A DNA stretch of 64,000 nucleotides, from assembly GCA_963736285.1 (NCBI GenBank), contig CAVTOA010000003.1:1178001-1242000 (forward strand), read 5' to 3'. Source of the DNA: CAVTOA01 sp963736285. Lineage in GTDB: Bacteria > Actinomycetota > Actinomycetes > Mycobacteriales > QHCE01. Positions 36,016 to 44,806 of this stretch are shown in pieces. The position numbers were made by a program, and so were the translations under genes. The notes beneath the pieces were generated by a model. That model searched no databases. It saw only the letters and a list, made by a program, of their open reading frames with translations, and had not been told where the DNA came from. Every line of letters starts with the position of its first letter. The stretch's first letter is position 1.

Positions 36016-37334
36016 CTTTTCACCTCTACGTTGCCCACTCCGAGCTTGAGATACATGGTCAGCTTGCCTCGTTCTTCGGTGGGATGAAGGCGTTCAGCGA
36101 AATTGCTCTCGCCTGTCGCGAGCTGTTGGACGGAGACATCGAGCCCACCACTTGTCTGGCCAAGGATCTGTAGTGATCCCGCATCAACGTGGGCTATGAC
36201 GTGTACGTCGGTGCTAGGCGGAAGCCAGACGTCCAGCTCGCCTACGTCTTGCTTAATCGTGACCGTCCGATGCAGACCATTGAGGTCTAGTGTGCGCAGA
36301 TCGAGAGTGGCTTGACCTACCCCGGTGCGATAGTCATGTTGCAGCGCGGCCGGAGCATGCGGCTGCCAGGTGACCGCCTGCGCACCATGCCACGGCAGGA
36401 GGTAGCGGTCAGCAGCGGTGCATATCGAGAGTAGGAACACGAGCGCCATGCCAAATCCGATGAGGGCGCGACCATTACCCACCCAGGTGCCCACAATCAG
36501 ACCGGCAGCCGTCACAGCAAGCGCGACCGCTGGGTAGAGCGCTAGCGGGAAGTCCGCTCCCATCAGGCTCGCCGCGAGAAGGCCGGCCATCCCTAAGAGC
36601 GCGATCGCGATGGTGATGCGTGCCAACGGAGTACGTCGCCGCAGTCGCTTATTTTCCCATTTTCTTCGCTGCCGATGGACGCGCTGTATCCGTCGCTTGT
36701 CACGCGGGGAGAGGGGGGGTGTGGTGGGAGGTGGGCCGGAGTAAGGGCCATGTGGGGCGAACGGCATCGTTTCGACGGCCGGGGCAGCGGTGATGCGCTC
36801 TGACGGTCCCGCTGATGAAGGTTGGCGTTGCTGAGGGAACGCGTCAGGTGCGGAGGGTGCATGCGCGGCAGCCGCAGTGGTGGTGGTAGTGGCGGTGGAG
36901 CTTGTGTCCCGCTCGCGTCGGATGAGCAATACCGCGCCCGTAATTGCGGCTAGCCCTAATACCAGGCTAATCGAACTGACTCGGAGCGTGATGATGATAA
37001 GTACCAGCGCGATTAATCCCAATGCGACGGTGCTGGCGGCACCGGTGTGTGACCGTGCGTGAGTGAGTAGCGCGAGCAACGGTGGGGCGTCTTCGCCGTC
37101 CTCGGGTAGCAAGAGCCATGCCAAGAGATAAAGCAAGATGCCCACTCCGGCAAAAAGCGCCAATGCGGCAAACAGAATCCGATATAACAGGGGGTCGGTA
37201 TTGGTTGCCCGTGCGAGTCCAGTGCATACGCCCGCAACCATTCGTCCGTCACGGGAGCGTACGAAGAATGGGTTCCAATAATGTGACGTTTGGCTATCTG
37301 CCCCGGGCGATGGGGTTGGCGGTGGTTCGCTCAT
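36012..37334 (-). CDS. PspC domain-containing membrane protein
   Basis: The protein has 440 residues. The PspC domain is at about 20-80 (RSRDGRMVAGVCTGLARATNTDPLLYRI). Further TM helices follow, then a Pro/Thr-rich cytoplasmic loop with a basic segment (RDKRRIQRVHRQRRKWENKR), then more TMs and a C-terminal exterior beta-rich domain (VTIKQDVGELDVWLPPSTDVHV) like a LiaF-type C-domain. It is divergent from a PspC-containing histidine kinase. Such pairs sense envelope stress in actinobacteria (family knowledge; the specific signal is unknown). Confidence 0.85.
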   Translation of the reverse strand: MSEPPPTPSPGADSQTSHYWNPFFVRSRDGRMVAGVCTGLARATNTDPLLYRILFAALALFAGVGILLYLLAWLLLPEDGEDAPPLLALLTHARSHTGAASTVALGLIALVLIIITLRVSSISLVLGLAAITGAVLLIRRERDTSSTATTTTTAAAAHAPSAPDAFPQQRQPSSAGPSERITAAPAVETMPFAPHGPYSGPPPTTPPLSPRDKRRIQRVHRQRRKWENKRLRRRTPLARITIAIALLGMAGLLAASLMGADFPLALYPAVALAVTAAGLIVGTWVGNGRALIGFGMALVFLLSICTAADRYLLPWHGAQAVTWQPHAPAALQHDYRTGVGQATLDLRTLDLNGLHRTVTIKQDVGELDVWLPPSTDVHVIAHVDAGSLQILGQTSGGLDVSVQQLATGESNFAERLHPTEERGKLTMYLKLGVGNVEVKR

Positions 37335-37538
37335 GATTACGATCTTGGTCGACTGTTCGGTCCTCGGGCTATTGGGAAGTACCCCGAAAACACCCTGAGA
37401 GCACGCAATCTTTTTGGTCGGTCCAGCGGTGATGGTGGAAAATTTCCGGGATTCACCTCATGTGTTCGACACCTTCGACTGTCAGGATCAAAGTCTTTCT
37501 TGGTCTTCCAGCCCTCAGCATTGGAGGTCGTCAGCGCT

Positions 37539-38837
37539 GTGTCCGCTTCATCTGTGTACCCCCAGGCCGAAGGGGTGCCGGCGTCATCCGGGCCGCAGCG
37601 GTTGTATCGACGCATGCCCGATCGGGGGATGGGTGGTGTCGCGGTAGGACTTGCGGAACATTTGCGAGTGCCGGTGTTGACGGTTAGGTTGGCTTTCCTC
37701 GCGCTGACCCTATTCAACGGAATCGGCATCGCCTTATACGCGGCTTTTTGGGTGCTGCTCGGGGTGGACCCACGCGATTGTGATAGCGACGAAAAACGTG
37801 GTCGCCGACCGTTGAGTCAGCTCTTTGTGCTGGTGCCGTTAGTCATCGTGCTGGAGGCTTTTCTGTGGTGGGGCAACCTCTCCACCCGGGCGGTTTTGGT
37901 GTGGTGTGGCTGCGCGGTCGCGGTGGGCGCAACGCTGGTGTGGCGTCGTGCCGACTCAGCTAAACGGCAACGCTGGGCCCAGCTGGCACCGAGCCTGCCA
38001 GGTCTGGCAATGCTCATGGGGCGGGATGCCTTCTCCACAGTGGTGCGTCTTGTTGCCGGTGGACTGCTCATCGTCGTCGGCTTGGTCGGAGCATTGGCGG
38101 CGAGTGGCGAGCTGAACGCCATCAGGGATGGTTTGTTGTTCGGTGGGGTGCTGTTGTTGGGAGTGGTGCTAGCGGTCGGCCCTTGGTTGTGGCAGTTGTG
38201 GAACGCTTTCACTCAGGAGCGCAGCGAGCGCATTCGCTCGCAAGAGCGGGCAGAAATCGCGGCGATTGTGCACGATCGGGTGTTGCACACGCTCGCCCTT
38301 ATTCAGCGCAAAGCAGACGAACCACGTGAGATCATTCGACTAGCTCGAGGTCAAGAACGAGAGCTTCGGCATTGGCTTTATCAGCCGCATACCTCCCCAG
38401 ACGAACGCATAGCGGCTGCTTTTGAGGCGGCTGCCGCAGAAGTAGAGAACGCGTACGCGATCACCGTGGATGCGGTGATAGTAGGCGACGCCGCGATCAA
38501 CGAACAGAGCCAGGCGCTCGTTCATGCCGCCCGGGAAGCAATGGTCAATGCGGCTAAACATGCCAATGTGGAGACCATTTCGCTGTACGTCGAGATTGAG
38601 TCCACGTCGGATACATGTACGGTGACCGCGTTCGTGCGCGACCGTGGCAAGGGTTTTGTGCTCAGCGAGGTCCCTTCCGACCGCCATGGGGTGCGTGGTT
38701 CGATCACCGAACGGATGCGTCGTCACGGTGGAGTGGCCGAGGTTCGTACGGCGCCCGGTGAGGGCACGGAGGTAAGACTAACGATGCGGCTGGCCGCGGC
38801 GCCCGCTACAGCCACTCAAGAAAAGGCCTCACGATGA
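37539..38837 (+). CDS. PspC-domain sensor histidine kinase
   Basis: The protein has 432 residues. The GTG at 37539, with GGAGG 11 bases upstream, is chosen because the longer frame would overlap the divergent gene. The N-terminal PspC module is PQRLYRRMPDRGMGGVAVGL. About five more TM helices follow. The HisKA_3-type phosphoacceptor is AAIVHDRVLHTLALI (His near 248), and the HATPase has AREAMVNAAKHA and GVRGSITERM. Its stop overlaps the response regulator start (ATGA). It pairs with that regulator as a NarL-type two-component system. Confidence 0.88.
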   Translation: MSASSVYPQAEGVPASSGPQRLYRRMPDRGMGGVAVGLAEHLRVPVLTVRLAFLALTLFNGIGIALYAAFWVLLGVDPRDCDSDEKRGRRPLSQLFVLVPLVIVLEAFLWWGNLSTRAVLVWCGCAVAVGATLVWRRADSAKRQRWAQLAPSLPGLAMLMGRDAFSTVVRLVAGGLLIVVGLVGALAASGELNAIRDGLLFGGVLLLGVVLAVGPWLWQLWNAFTQERSERIRSQERAEIAAIVHDRVLHTLALIQRKADEPREIIRLARGQERELRHWLYQPHTSPDERIAAAFEAAAAEVENAYAITVDAVIVGDAAINEQSQALVHAAREAMVNAAKHANVETISLYVEIESTSDTCTVTAFVRDRGKGFVLSEVPSDRHGVRGSITERMRRHGGVAEVRTAPGEGTEVRLTMRLAAAPATATQEKASR

Positions 38838-39517
38838 CAAGCCATGCAATCCGCCCGGAAAGCCAAGCGCGGCCAGTGCGCGTTTTTCTTGTCGACGATC
38901 ACGCCATGTTCCGTGCGGGGGTTAAAGCCGAACTCGCCTCACCACAGCAAGGAATCGAGATCGTGGGCGAGGCGGAAAACGTCGCTGAAGCTACAGCGGG
39001 AATTCTGCGTGAGGCGCCCGCCGTCGTGCTCCTTGATGTCCACATGCCCGGCGGCGGTGGCCAGGCGGTTATCGCCGCTATCGCACCTGTTCAGCCGGGT
39101 GTGCGGTTTCTAGCACTGTCGGTTTCGGATGCGGCCGAAGACGTGATCAGCCTCATTCGGGCAGGGGCTCGGGGATACGTCACAAAGACAATTTCCGCTG
39201 CGGAGCTCGCCGTGGCGATCAAACAAGTTGCTGACGGCGACGCCGTTTTCTCGCCGCGTCTTGCCGGTTTTGTGCTGGACGCATTCGCTCAAACCCCGAC
39301 ACAGCAGGTGCGTGACCCCGACCTCGACGTGCTCACGGGGCGCGAGCGGGAAGTAATGCGGCTATTGGCTCGCGGGTACGCCTACAAAGAAATCGGCTCT
39401 GAGTTGTTTATTTCTGTGAAGACGGTGGAGAGCCATGCGTCGAGCGTGCTGCGGAAACTCCAGCTCTCCAGCCGATACGAGCTGTCGCGCTGGGCAGTCG
39501 ACCGACGCATTGTGTGA
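38834..39517 (+). CDS. LuxR/NarL-type response regulator
   Basis: The protein has 227 residues. The receiver domain has the acidic pair FLVDDH, phosphoacceptor Asp in VVLLDVHMP and the conserved Lys in GYVTKTI. The C-terminal LuxR helix-turn-helix is LTGREREVMRLLARGYAYKEIGSEL-type, ending KTVESHASSVLRKL. It is translationally coupled to the kinase gene. Likely targets include the neighbouring divergent PspC genes (inference). Confidence 0.93.
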   Translation: MTSHAIRPESQARPVRVFLVDDHAMFRAGVKAELASPQQGIEIVGEAENVAEATAGILREAPAVVLLDVHMPGGGGQAVIAAIAPVQPGVRFLALSVSDAAEDVISLIRAGARGYVTKTISAAELAVAIKQVADGDAVFSPRLAGFVLDAFAQTPTQQVRDPDLDVLTGREREVMRLLARGYAYKEIGSELFISVKTVESHASSVLRKLQLSSRYELSRWAVDRRIV

Positions 39518-39681
39518 AATTTTTTAGGCGTCGCGTCCGTTTTTTGGGAGTTGTTTAACACCAGCCATGCCGCGCGCAAGCGCCGTCAGCATTCTTGCGA
39601 CAATGGGTTCCGCGGCTTGCGGGCAGTGTGATTAACATCGCCTGTATACACGCGATCGCCGCTGCCTGCGAAGGAGGCGCC

Positions 39682-41556
39682 GTGGGCCAAGACATCGGTT
39701 CTCAGGCTGGGGATCCCCCCCTAGCGCCGGCTGACGTGCCCGATGTCCCGTTGTCCGAGTCTCTTGATACGGCTGTCCTGCCGTCCCCGCTTTCCCGCAC
39801 GTTGTCTGCGATTCGCGATTCGCTGCGTGAGTCACTATTTCGAGGGTTTCTTACTCGTCAAGCCGCTATGGGCTCGCAGGGGCCATCGGTGGAAAACCTC
39901 GTTCAGCTGCATCGGCTGTCGCATCCTCGGGCGAACATGCGCCAACTGCGCGGCGCTTTTGTAGCGGCCGACCGAGCGCACCAGGGCCAAACCCGAAAGA
40001 GCGGCGAGCCATACATCACCCACCCTCTCGCTGTGGCGGAGATTTTGGCAGAGCTGGGTATGGACACAGTCACGCTCATTGCGGCGCTCCTGCACGACAC
40101 CGTGGAAGACACCCACTACACGCTGGGCCAGATCCGCAACGAGTTCGGCGACGACGTCGCTCATTTGGTGGATGGAGTAACCAAGCTCGATAAAGTCCAC
40201 TTTGGAAAAACGGTCGAGGTCGAGACAACGCGGAAGATGATCTTGGCGGCTAGCCGCGACGTGCGCGTGCTGGTCATCAAGCTGGCCGATCGGCTTCACA
40301 ATATGCGCACACTGGGAGCCAAGTCTCGTGCGTCCCAGATGCGGATCGCGCAGGTAACGCGCGAAATCCTTGTGCCGCTTGCGGGTCGGCTCGGGGTGCA
40401 AATGATCAAGCGAGAACTCGAGGACTTAGCGCTGGCAGCGCTTGACCCCGAACTATATGCGCAGATCGAGTGTGGTGTCGCCGCGCAGCGGTCCCGGCGC
40501 CGCGCCTTTGTCGCGACCTTGCGAGGTTACCTGAGTCCCTGGTTGCGGGCCGAAAAAATCCGAGCACAGATCCTCGACCGCCCTCGCCATTACATGTCCA
40601 TCTACGAAAGACATGCCTCGGTCAAGGCTGCGCACGCCGATTTTCGAGACGATCCACGAATAGTGCTTGTGGTGGATGGTGATGTGGCCGACTGTTATGC
40701 CGCGCTGGGTGTGGTACATAGCCATTGGCGGCCCATCCCCGGTCGGTTCAAAGACTTTATCGCGGTGCCCAAGTTCAACCTGTATAAGTCATTGCACACC
40801 ACGGTGTTGGGGCCGGAAAACCAACTCGTCGACGTCATGATTCGGACCCGAGAGATGCACCGGGTGGCAGAGTACGGCATTGCGGACCGATGTCGGGTTT
40901 CTCGAGTCAGCCGAGCAAGCAATGGGGAATGCGAATCTAGCGCCTGGTCGGATGATTCGGTGGAGCTCGAATGGCTACGGCGCCTGCTGGAGTGGCAGCA
41001 TGAAGCCGAGTCGGATCTGCTGCTGGAGTCACTGCGATACGACCTTTCCGACCATGAGGTCACGGTGTTTACGGCGCAAGGTCATCCGGTGAGCCTGCCG
41101 CACGATTCCACCCCTGTCGATCTCGCATATGGCGTGGACACCATGTTGGGCGATCGATGCGTCGGAGCTCGAGTGAATGGGCAGCTGGCGCCGTTGTCGT
41201 GTCCGCTCGCCGATGGCGATGTGGTGGAGATTTTGGTGTCGCCGTCGGGGTATGCGGGGCCCGAGCGTGCCTGGCTGGAGTTTGCGCGCAGTTCCCGTGC
41301 CCGTTTGCGGATCCTGCGCTGGTTCGAGGGCCACGACCCTGTCAGTGAAGAACACACGCATAAAGCGGGCAAGCGTGCGATAGCGGAGGCGTTGTTCGCG
41401 CGAGAGCGTCTGCTTATGCACGAACAGCCACTCATCGTGGTGGCGCGGGCAATGGGCCTATCGGACGCGGGGGCGCTGTATCGCGCCGTCGCACAGGGCA
41501 GTATCGCCGCGGAAGCAGTTGTTGACCGGGCCATTGGCCTCGTCGATGGTGCGTAG
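39682..41556 (+). CDS. RelA/SpoT homologue without ACT domain, synthetase eroded
   Basis: The protein has 624 residues. The GTG at 39682 follows AAGGAGG and is preferred to the long frame from 39595. The HD hydrolase has THPLAVAEI, ALLHDTVEDT and IKLADRLHNMRTL, all metal-binding positions present. In the synthetase, RFKDFIAVPKFNLYKSLHTT is kept, but the strand usually reading YDLVGIR is RDDPRIV here, and the AAHWKYK end of the MHRxAE motif is DRCRV. A TGS domain follows (about 460-520). No ACT or zinc-finger domain is present. It is probably a (p)ppGpp hydrolase, or regulated differently from the main Rel. Confidence 0.85.
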   Translation: MGQDIGSQAGDPPLAPADVPDVPLSESLDTAVLPSPLSRTLSAIRDSLRESLFRGFLTRQAAMGSQGPSVENLVQLHRLSHPRANMRQLRGAFVAADRAHQGQTRKSGEPYITHPLAVAEILAELGMDTVTLIAALLHDTVEDTHYTLGQIRNEFGDDVAHLVDGVTKLDKVHFGKTVEVETTRKMILAASRDVRVLVIKLADRLHNMRTLGAKSRASQMRIAQVTREILVPLAGRLGVQMIKRELEDLALAALDPELYAQIECGVAAQRSRRRAFVATLRGYLSPWLRAEKIRAQILDRPRHYMSIYERHASVKAAHADFRDDPRIVLVVDGDVADCYAALGVVHSHWRPIPGRFKDFIAVPKFNLYKSLHTTVLGPENQLVDVMIRTREMHRVAEYGIADRCRVSRVSRASNGECESSAWSDDSVELEWLRRLLEWQHEAESDLLLESLRYDLSDHEVTVFTAQGHPVSLPHDSTPVDLAYGVDTMLGDRCVGARVNGQLAPLSCPLADGDVVEILVSPSGYAGPERAWLEFARSSRARLRILRWFEGHDPVSEEHTHKAGKRAIAEALFARERLLMHEQPLIVVARAMGLSDAGALYRAVAQGSIAAEAVVDRAIGLVDGA

Positions 41557-41621
41557 ATACGCCCGTCTACCATGACGGCATCCCGGTTACGTTGGGCACC
41601 TCCAGCTTTAAGGAGCTGACA

Positions 41622-42167
41622 ATGAGCTTCCCCCATAATTTGTTGGCAGATGACGAGCAGGTGGTCCGACGGCTGCACCCGCACTGGAAGACGCTGATAT
41701 CGCCAGTTTTTTGGCTCATTGTGTTTGGTGGCGGCGCCGGGGCGGGCATTTATTTCCTCGATTTCAAAATCGCACGGCTAGCAATCGCCGGTGTTGCTTT
41801 CTTGCTTATTTGTTATTTCACGATCTATCCAATATTGCGCTGGATCAGCACCCGGTTTGTGTTAACCACGCATCGAGTGATTATTCGAGTGGGAATTCTC
41901 AATCGTTCCGGCCGCGACGTTCCATTGGCTCGTATTAACGACGTGTCATTCGAGCGCACGTTGCTGGAGCGCATCCTTGGCTGCGGAACTCTAGTGGTCG
42001 AATCCGCAGGGGAGCATGGCCAAATTGTGCTCAGCGATATTTCGAAGGTCGAGGAGGTGCAAAGTCTGCTCTACCGTCTGGTGGAGCAAGACGCCGAGCG
42101 CCGGCGAGGCGATAGTGCTCCGGGATATCCGGCTAGGGCAGTCCAGCAAAGCGATGCTGGGTGGTAA
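41622..42167 (+). CDS. PH domain-containing membrane protein
   Basis: The protein has 181 residues from the ATG at 41622 (AAGGAGCTG upstream). Two TM helices (about 25-45 and 52-72) are followed by a bacterial PH domain: STRFVLTTHRVIIRVGIL, VPLARINDVSFERTLLERILGCGTL. This is the YdbS/bPH2 fold. Proteins with this architecture are widespread actinobacterial membrane proteins of unclear function. Confidence 0.85.
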   Translation: MSFPHNLLADDEQVVRRLHPHWKTLISPVFWLIVFGGGAGAGIYFLDFKIARLAIAGVAFLLICYFTIYPILRWISTRFVLTTHRVIIRVGILNRSGRDVPLARINDVSFERTLLERILGCGTLVVESAGEHGQIVLSDISKVEEVQSLLYRLVEQDAERRRGDSAPGYPARAVQQSDAGW

Positions 42168-42211
42168 CTATTCCGCGGGCCCCCGGCAACAGCTACGAAT
42201 CCGACTGTTAT

Positions 42212-42718
42212 TTATTGCTGGGCAAATGCTGGCTCGTCGCGTTGATCGTCTGACGCCGGCGGCCTGGGCGCTGGCGTCAGAAGCCAGATCCACCGGCTGT
42301 ACGTCCAAAAGCGAAACGACATACCGACACCGAGCGCGCAGATGTTCACGACGTTAAGCCACAGACGGCTCGTGATGTCGAATTCCCACTGTGCGATCGC
42401 GATTGCGCCAGCTTGAATGGCCATGCCAATTCCATTAAAAATGAAAAAGAGAACGTACTCGCGATGAACCGCGCTTCTGGATCGAGAACGAAAAGCCCAA
42501 TGACGGTTCATGAAAAAGGCGCTCGTGGCGGTAATTAAGCTGGCGAAAATTTTTGCTCTTATCGTGCCCATGGAATAAAGCACATTCCACAATGCGATGT
42601 CGATGGCGGTGTTGACGATGCCGATAAATGCAAACTTCGCGAACTCTCGTACCGAGGGCCGTACGCGGCTGCGCAGCACATCCGCTACTCGCCGCAGCCG
42701 AATGACCGACGAATTCAC
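42212..42718 (-). CDS. GtrA family membrane protein
   Basis: The protein has 168 residues from the GTG at 42718; the longer frame to 42922 runs into divergent purK and is rejected. Four TM helices with FAKFAFIGIVNTAIDIALWNVL and TSAFFMNRHWAFRSR match the GtrA signature. The family flips or handles polyprenyl-linked sugars for wall glycans. Adjacency to purK is common in actinobacteria. Confidence 0.85.
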   Translation of the reverse strand: MNSSVIRLRRVADVLRSRVRPSVREFAKFAFIGIVNTAIDIALWNVLYSMGTIRAKIFASLITATSAFFMNRHWAFRSRSRSAVHREYVLFFIFNGIGMAIQAGAIAIAQWEFDITSRLWLNVVNICALGVGMSFRFWTYSRWIWLLTPAPRPPASDDQRDEPAFAQQ

Positions 42719-42771
42719 TGGCTCAGCATACGGCCAGTTGAGCGCGTTGTCGCAGGCCGTAGGCTGCCGCC

Positions 42772-44091
42772 ATGGCGATTGAACCAAATCCTGTTGCCCG
42801 CCAATCCGCTTCGGAGGAACGATCCGTGCTGCCTGACGAGAAGAACCCGTTGAGGCTCCCCGTCGTTGCGATGGTGGGAGCAGGTCAGCTTTCGCGGATG
42901 ACGCATCAAGCAGCCATTGCACTGGGTCAATCCTTACGGGTGCTCGCGGGTAGCCACGATGAGTCCGCGGCTGTCGTCGCAGCCGATACCCGTATTGGTG
43001 ACTACACCGATCTCGCTACTGTGCGGGCGTTCGCCGCCGGAGCCCAGGCGCTCACCTTCGACCACGAGCACGTGCCAGGTGACCTGCTCCGCGAGTTGGT
43101 TGCCGAGGGAGTTCCTGTCTATCCGCCTCCGCAAGCGCTGGTCTTTGCGCAGGACAAACTGGCGATGCGCCAAAAACTTACTGAGCTACGGGTGCCGATG
43201 CCGCAGTGGGCCGACGTCGCGTCGATGGCGGAGCTGTCGGCATATGGCGACGCCATCGGTTGGCCGCTCATCCTTAAAACCCCCACGGGTGGGTACGACG
43301 GCAAGGGCGTGTGGCGGCTCGATTCGTCCGCGCGGGCCGCTGCGCTCGTTCCGGAACTACTCAAGACGCACCCGGCTTTGTTGGTTGAGCGGTGTGTGCC
43401 GCTTCAGCGTGAGCTCGCGGTGCAGGTAGCGCGTTCGCCGTTTGGGCAGGTCGCGGTCTGGCCGGTGGTGGAGACGGTCCAGGTAGATGGTGTCTGTACG
43501 GAGGTGATAGCGCCGGCTCCTGGATTGACAGCTGCCGCTGCCAGCTACATTCAGCAGCTTGCCATCACGATCGCCACCGAATTGAATGTTGTCGGTGTGC
43601 TGGCTGTCGAGCTGTTCGATCTGGGTACGCCCGGCACGTCTGGGATGTCGGGCAACGCTGGCAACGATGACAGCGTGCCGGTCCGTGTTGCCATCAACGA
43701 GCTAGCGATGCGCCCGCACAATTCCGGGCATTGGACCATTGAGGGATCCCGCACCAGCCAGTTCGAGCAGCATCTGCGCGCGGTGCTGGATTATCCGCTC
43801 GGTGACACCAGGCTCACCGCGCCCACGGTGGTGATGGCCAATGTGTTGGCGGCGGCAGAGCATGGTGAGGTTAATGTCGATGAGCGGCTGCACCACGTGT
43901 GGGCGGCGGATCCCGCGGTCAAGGTGCATTTGTATGGCAAGTCTTTACGACCCGGACGCAAGGTGGGCCATGTGACCGTGTTGGCGCAAGCGGGCGATAC
44001 CGATGCCGCCCTGCCGCAGTTGCGAGAGCGGGCCTACAACGCCGCGCAATTGCTCGCCGGAACTGCGTCCTTGCCTCAGCACGCCGCCTGA
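42772..44091 (+). CDS. purK: N5-carboxyaminoimidazole ribonucleotide synthase
   Basis: It performs ATP-dependent carboxylation of AIR in purine synthesis. It has 439 residues with an ATP-grasp fold: the N-domain VAMVGAGQLSRMTHQAAIALG, the substrate site TFDHEHVP, the ATP site LKTPTGGYDGKGVW and the metal site INELAMRPHNSGHWTIEG. The N-terminus has about 30 extra residues; an internal start is possible. It lies directly upstream of purE. Confidence 0.95.
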   Translation: MAIEPNPVARQSASEERSVLPDEKNPLRLPVVAMVGAGQLSRMTHQAAIALGQSLRVLAGSHDESAAVVAADTRIGDYTDLATVRAFAAGAQALTFDHEHVPGDLLRELVAEGVPVYPPPQALVFAQDKLAMRQKLTELRVPMPQWADVASMAELSAYGDAIGWPLILKTPTGGYDGKGVWRLDSSARAAALVPELLKTHPALLVERCVPLQRELAVQVARSPFGQVAVWPVVETVQVDGVCTEVIAPAPGLTAAAASYIQQLAITIATELNVVGVLAVELFDLGTPGTSGMSGNAGNDDSVPVRVAINELAMRPHNSGHWTIEGSRTSQFEQHLRAVLDYPLGDTRLTAPTVVMANVLAAAEHGEVNVDERLHHVWAADPAVKVHLYGKSLRPGRKVGHVTVLAQAGDTDAALPQLRERAYNAAQLLAGTASLPQHAA

Positions 44092-44167
44092 TCCACGCCA
44101 TTGACCGTATTGACCGGCCCGCGAGACATGAATCAGGTTGCTGTATCCAAAAGAGACGGAGTAGTCC

Positions 44168-44722
44168 ATGAGTGAGGTTGCTGGCGTGCAAAGTTTGCGC
44201 ACAGAGCAAGCGAAGGCACATCTGGTGGGTGTCATCATGGGAAGCGATTCTGACTGGCCAACCATGTCGGCGGCGACCGAAGCGTTGCGGGAATTCGGCA
44301 TCGACTATGAGGTCCGAGTCATCTCTGCACATCGCACTCCGAAAGCGATGTTGGACTATGCGAGCTGTGCGGCGGAGCGCGGTCTGCGGGTGATCATCGC
44401 GGGGGCGGGTGGCGCGGCGCATCTACCGGGCATGGTGGCCTCGGCGACTCCGCTGCCGGTTATTGGCGTCCCGGTTCCACTGAAACATCTCGACGGTTTG
44501 GATTCGCTGTTGTCGATCGTGCAGATGCCCGCAGGCGTGCCCGTGGCTACCGTCAGTGTGGGTGGGGCCCGTAATGCGGGCTTGTTGGCAGTGCGCATGA
44601 TATCCACATCGGACGGTCCATTAGGGATCCGTCTTCGGGAAAGCATGGTGGGTTATCAAGAAAGTCTGCGCGACCTCGTCGCTGAAAAAGACGCAGCCCT
44701 ACGTGAACAACTGTATTTCTGA
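44168..44722 (+). CDS. purE: N5-CAIR mutase (class I PurE)
   Basis: It moves the carboxylate of N5-CAIR to give CAIR. It has 184 residues: VGVIMGSDSDWPTM, RVISAHRTP (catalytic His) and IAGAGGAAHLPGMVA are canonical for class I PurE working with PurK. It is in the same operon as purK, 76 bases downstream. Confidence 0.97.
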   Translation: MSEVAGVQSLRTEQAKAHLVGVIMGSDSDWPTMSAATEALREFGIDYEVRVISAHRTPKAMLDYASCAAERGLRVIIAGAGGAAHLPGMVASATPLPVIGVPVPLKHLDGLDSLLSIVQMPAGVPVATVSVGGARNAGLLAVRMISTSDGPLGIRLRESMVGYQESLRDLVAEKDAALREQLYF

Positions 44723-44806
44723 GCATTGACCTGGCCGTATGCTGTACCGCGCGGGCGGGAGTGCGTGGCGTCGGGGTCGCGCACCGCATCGACGAGAGGC
44801 GCGGTC

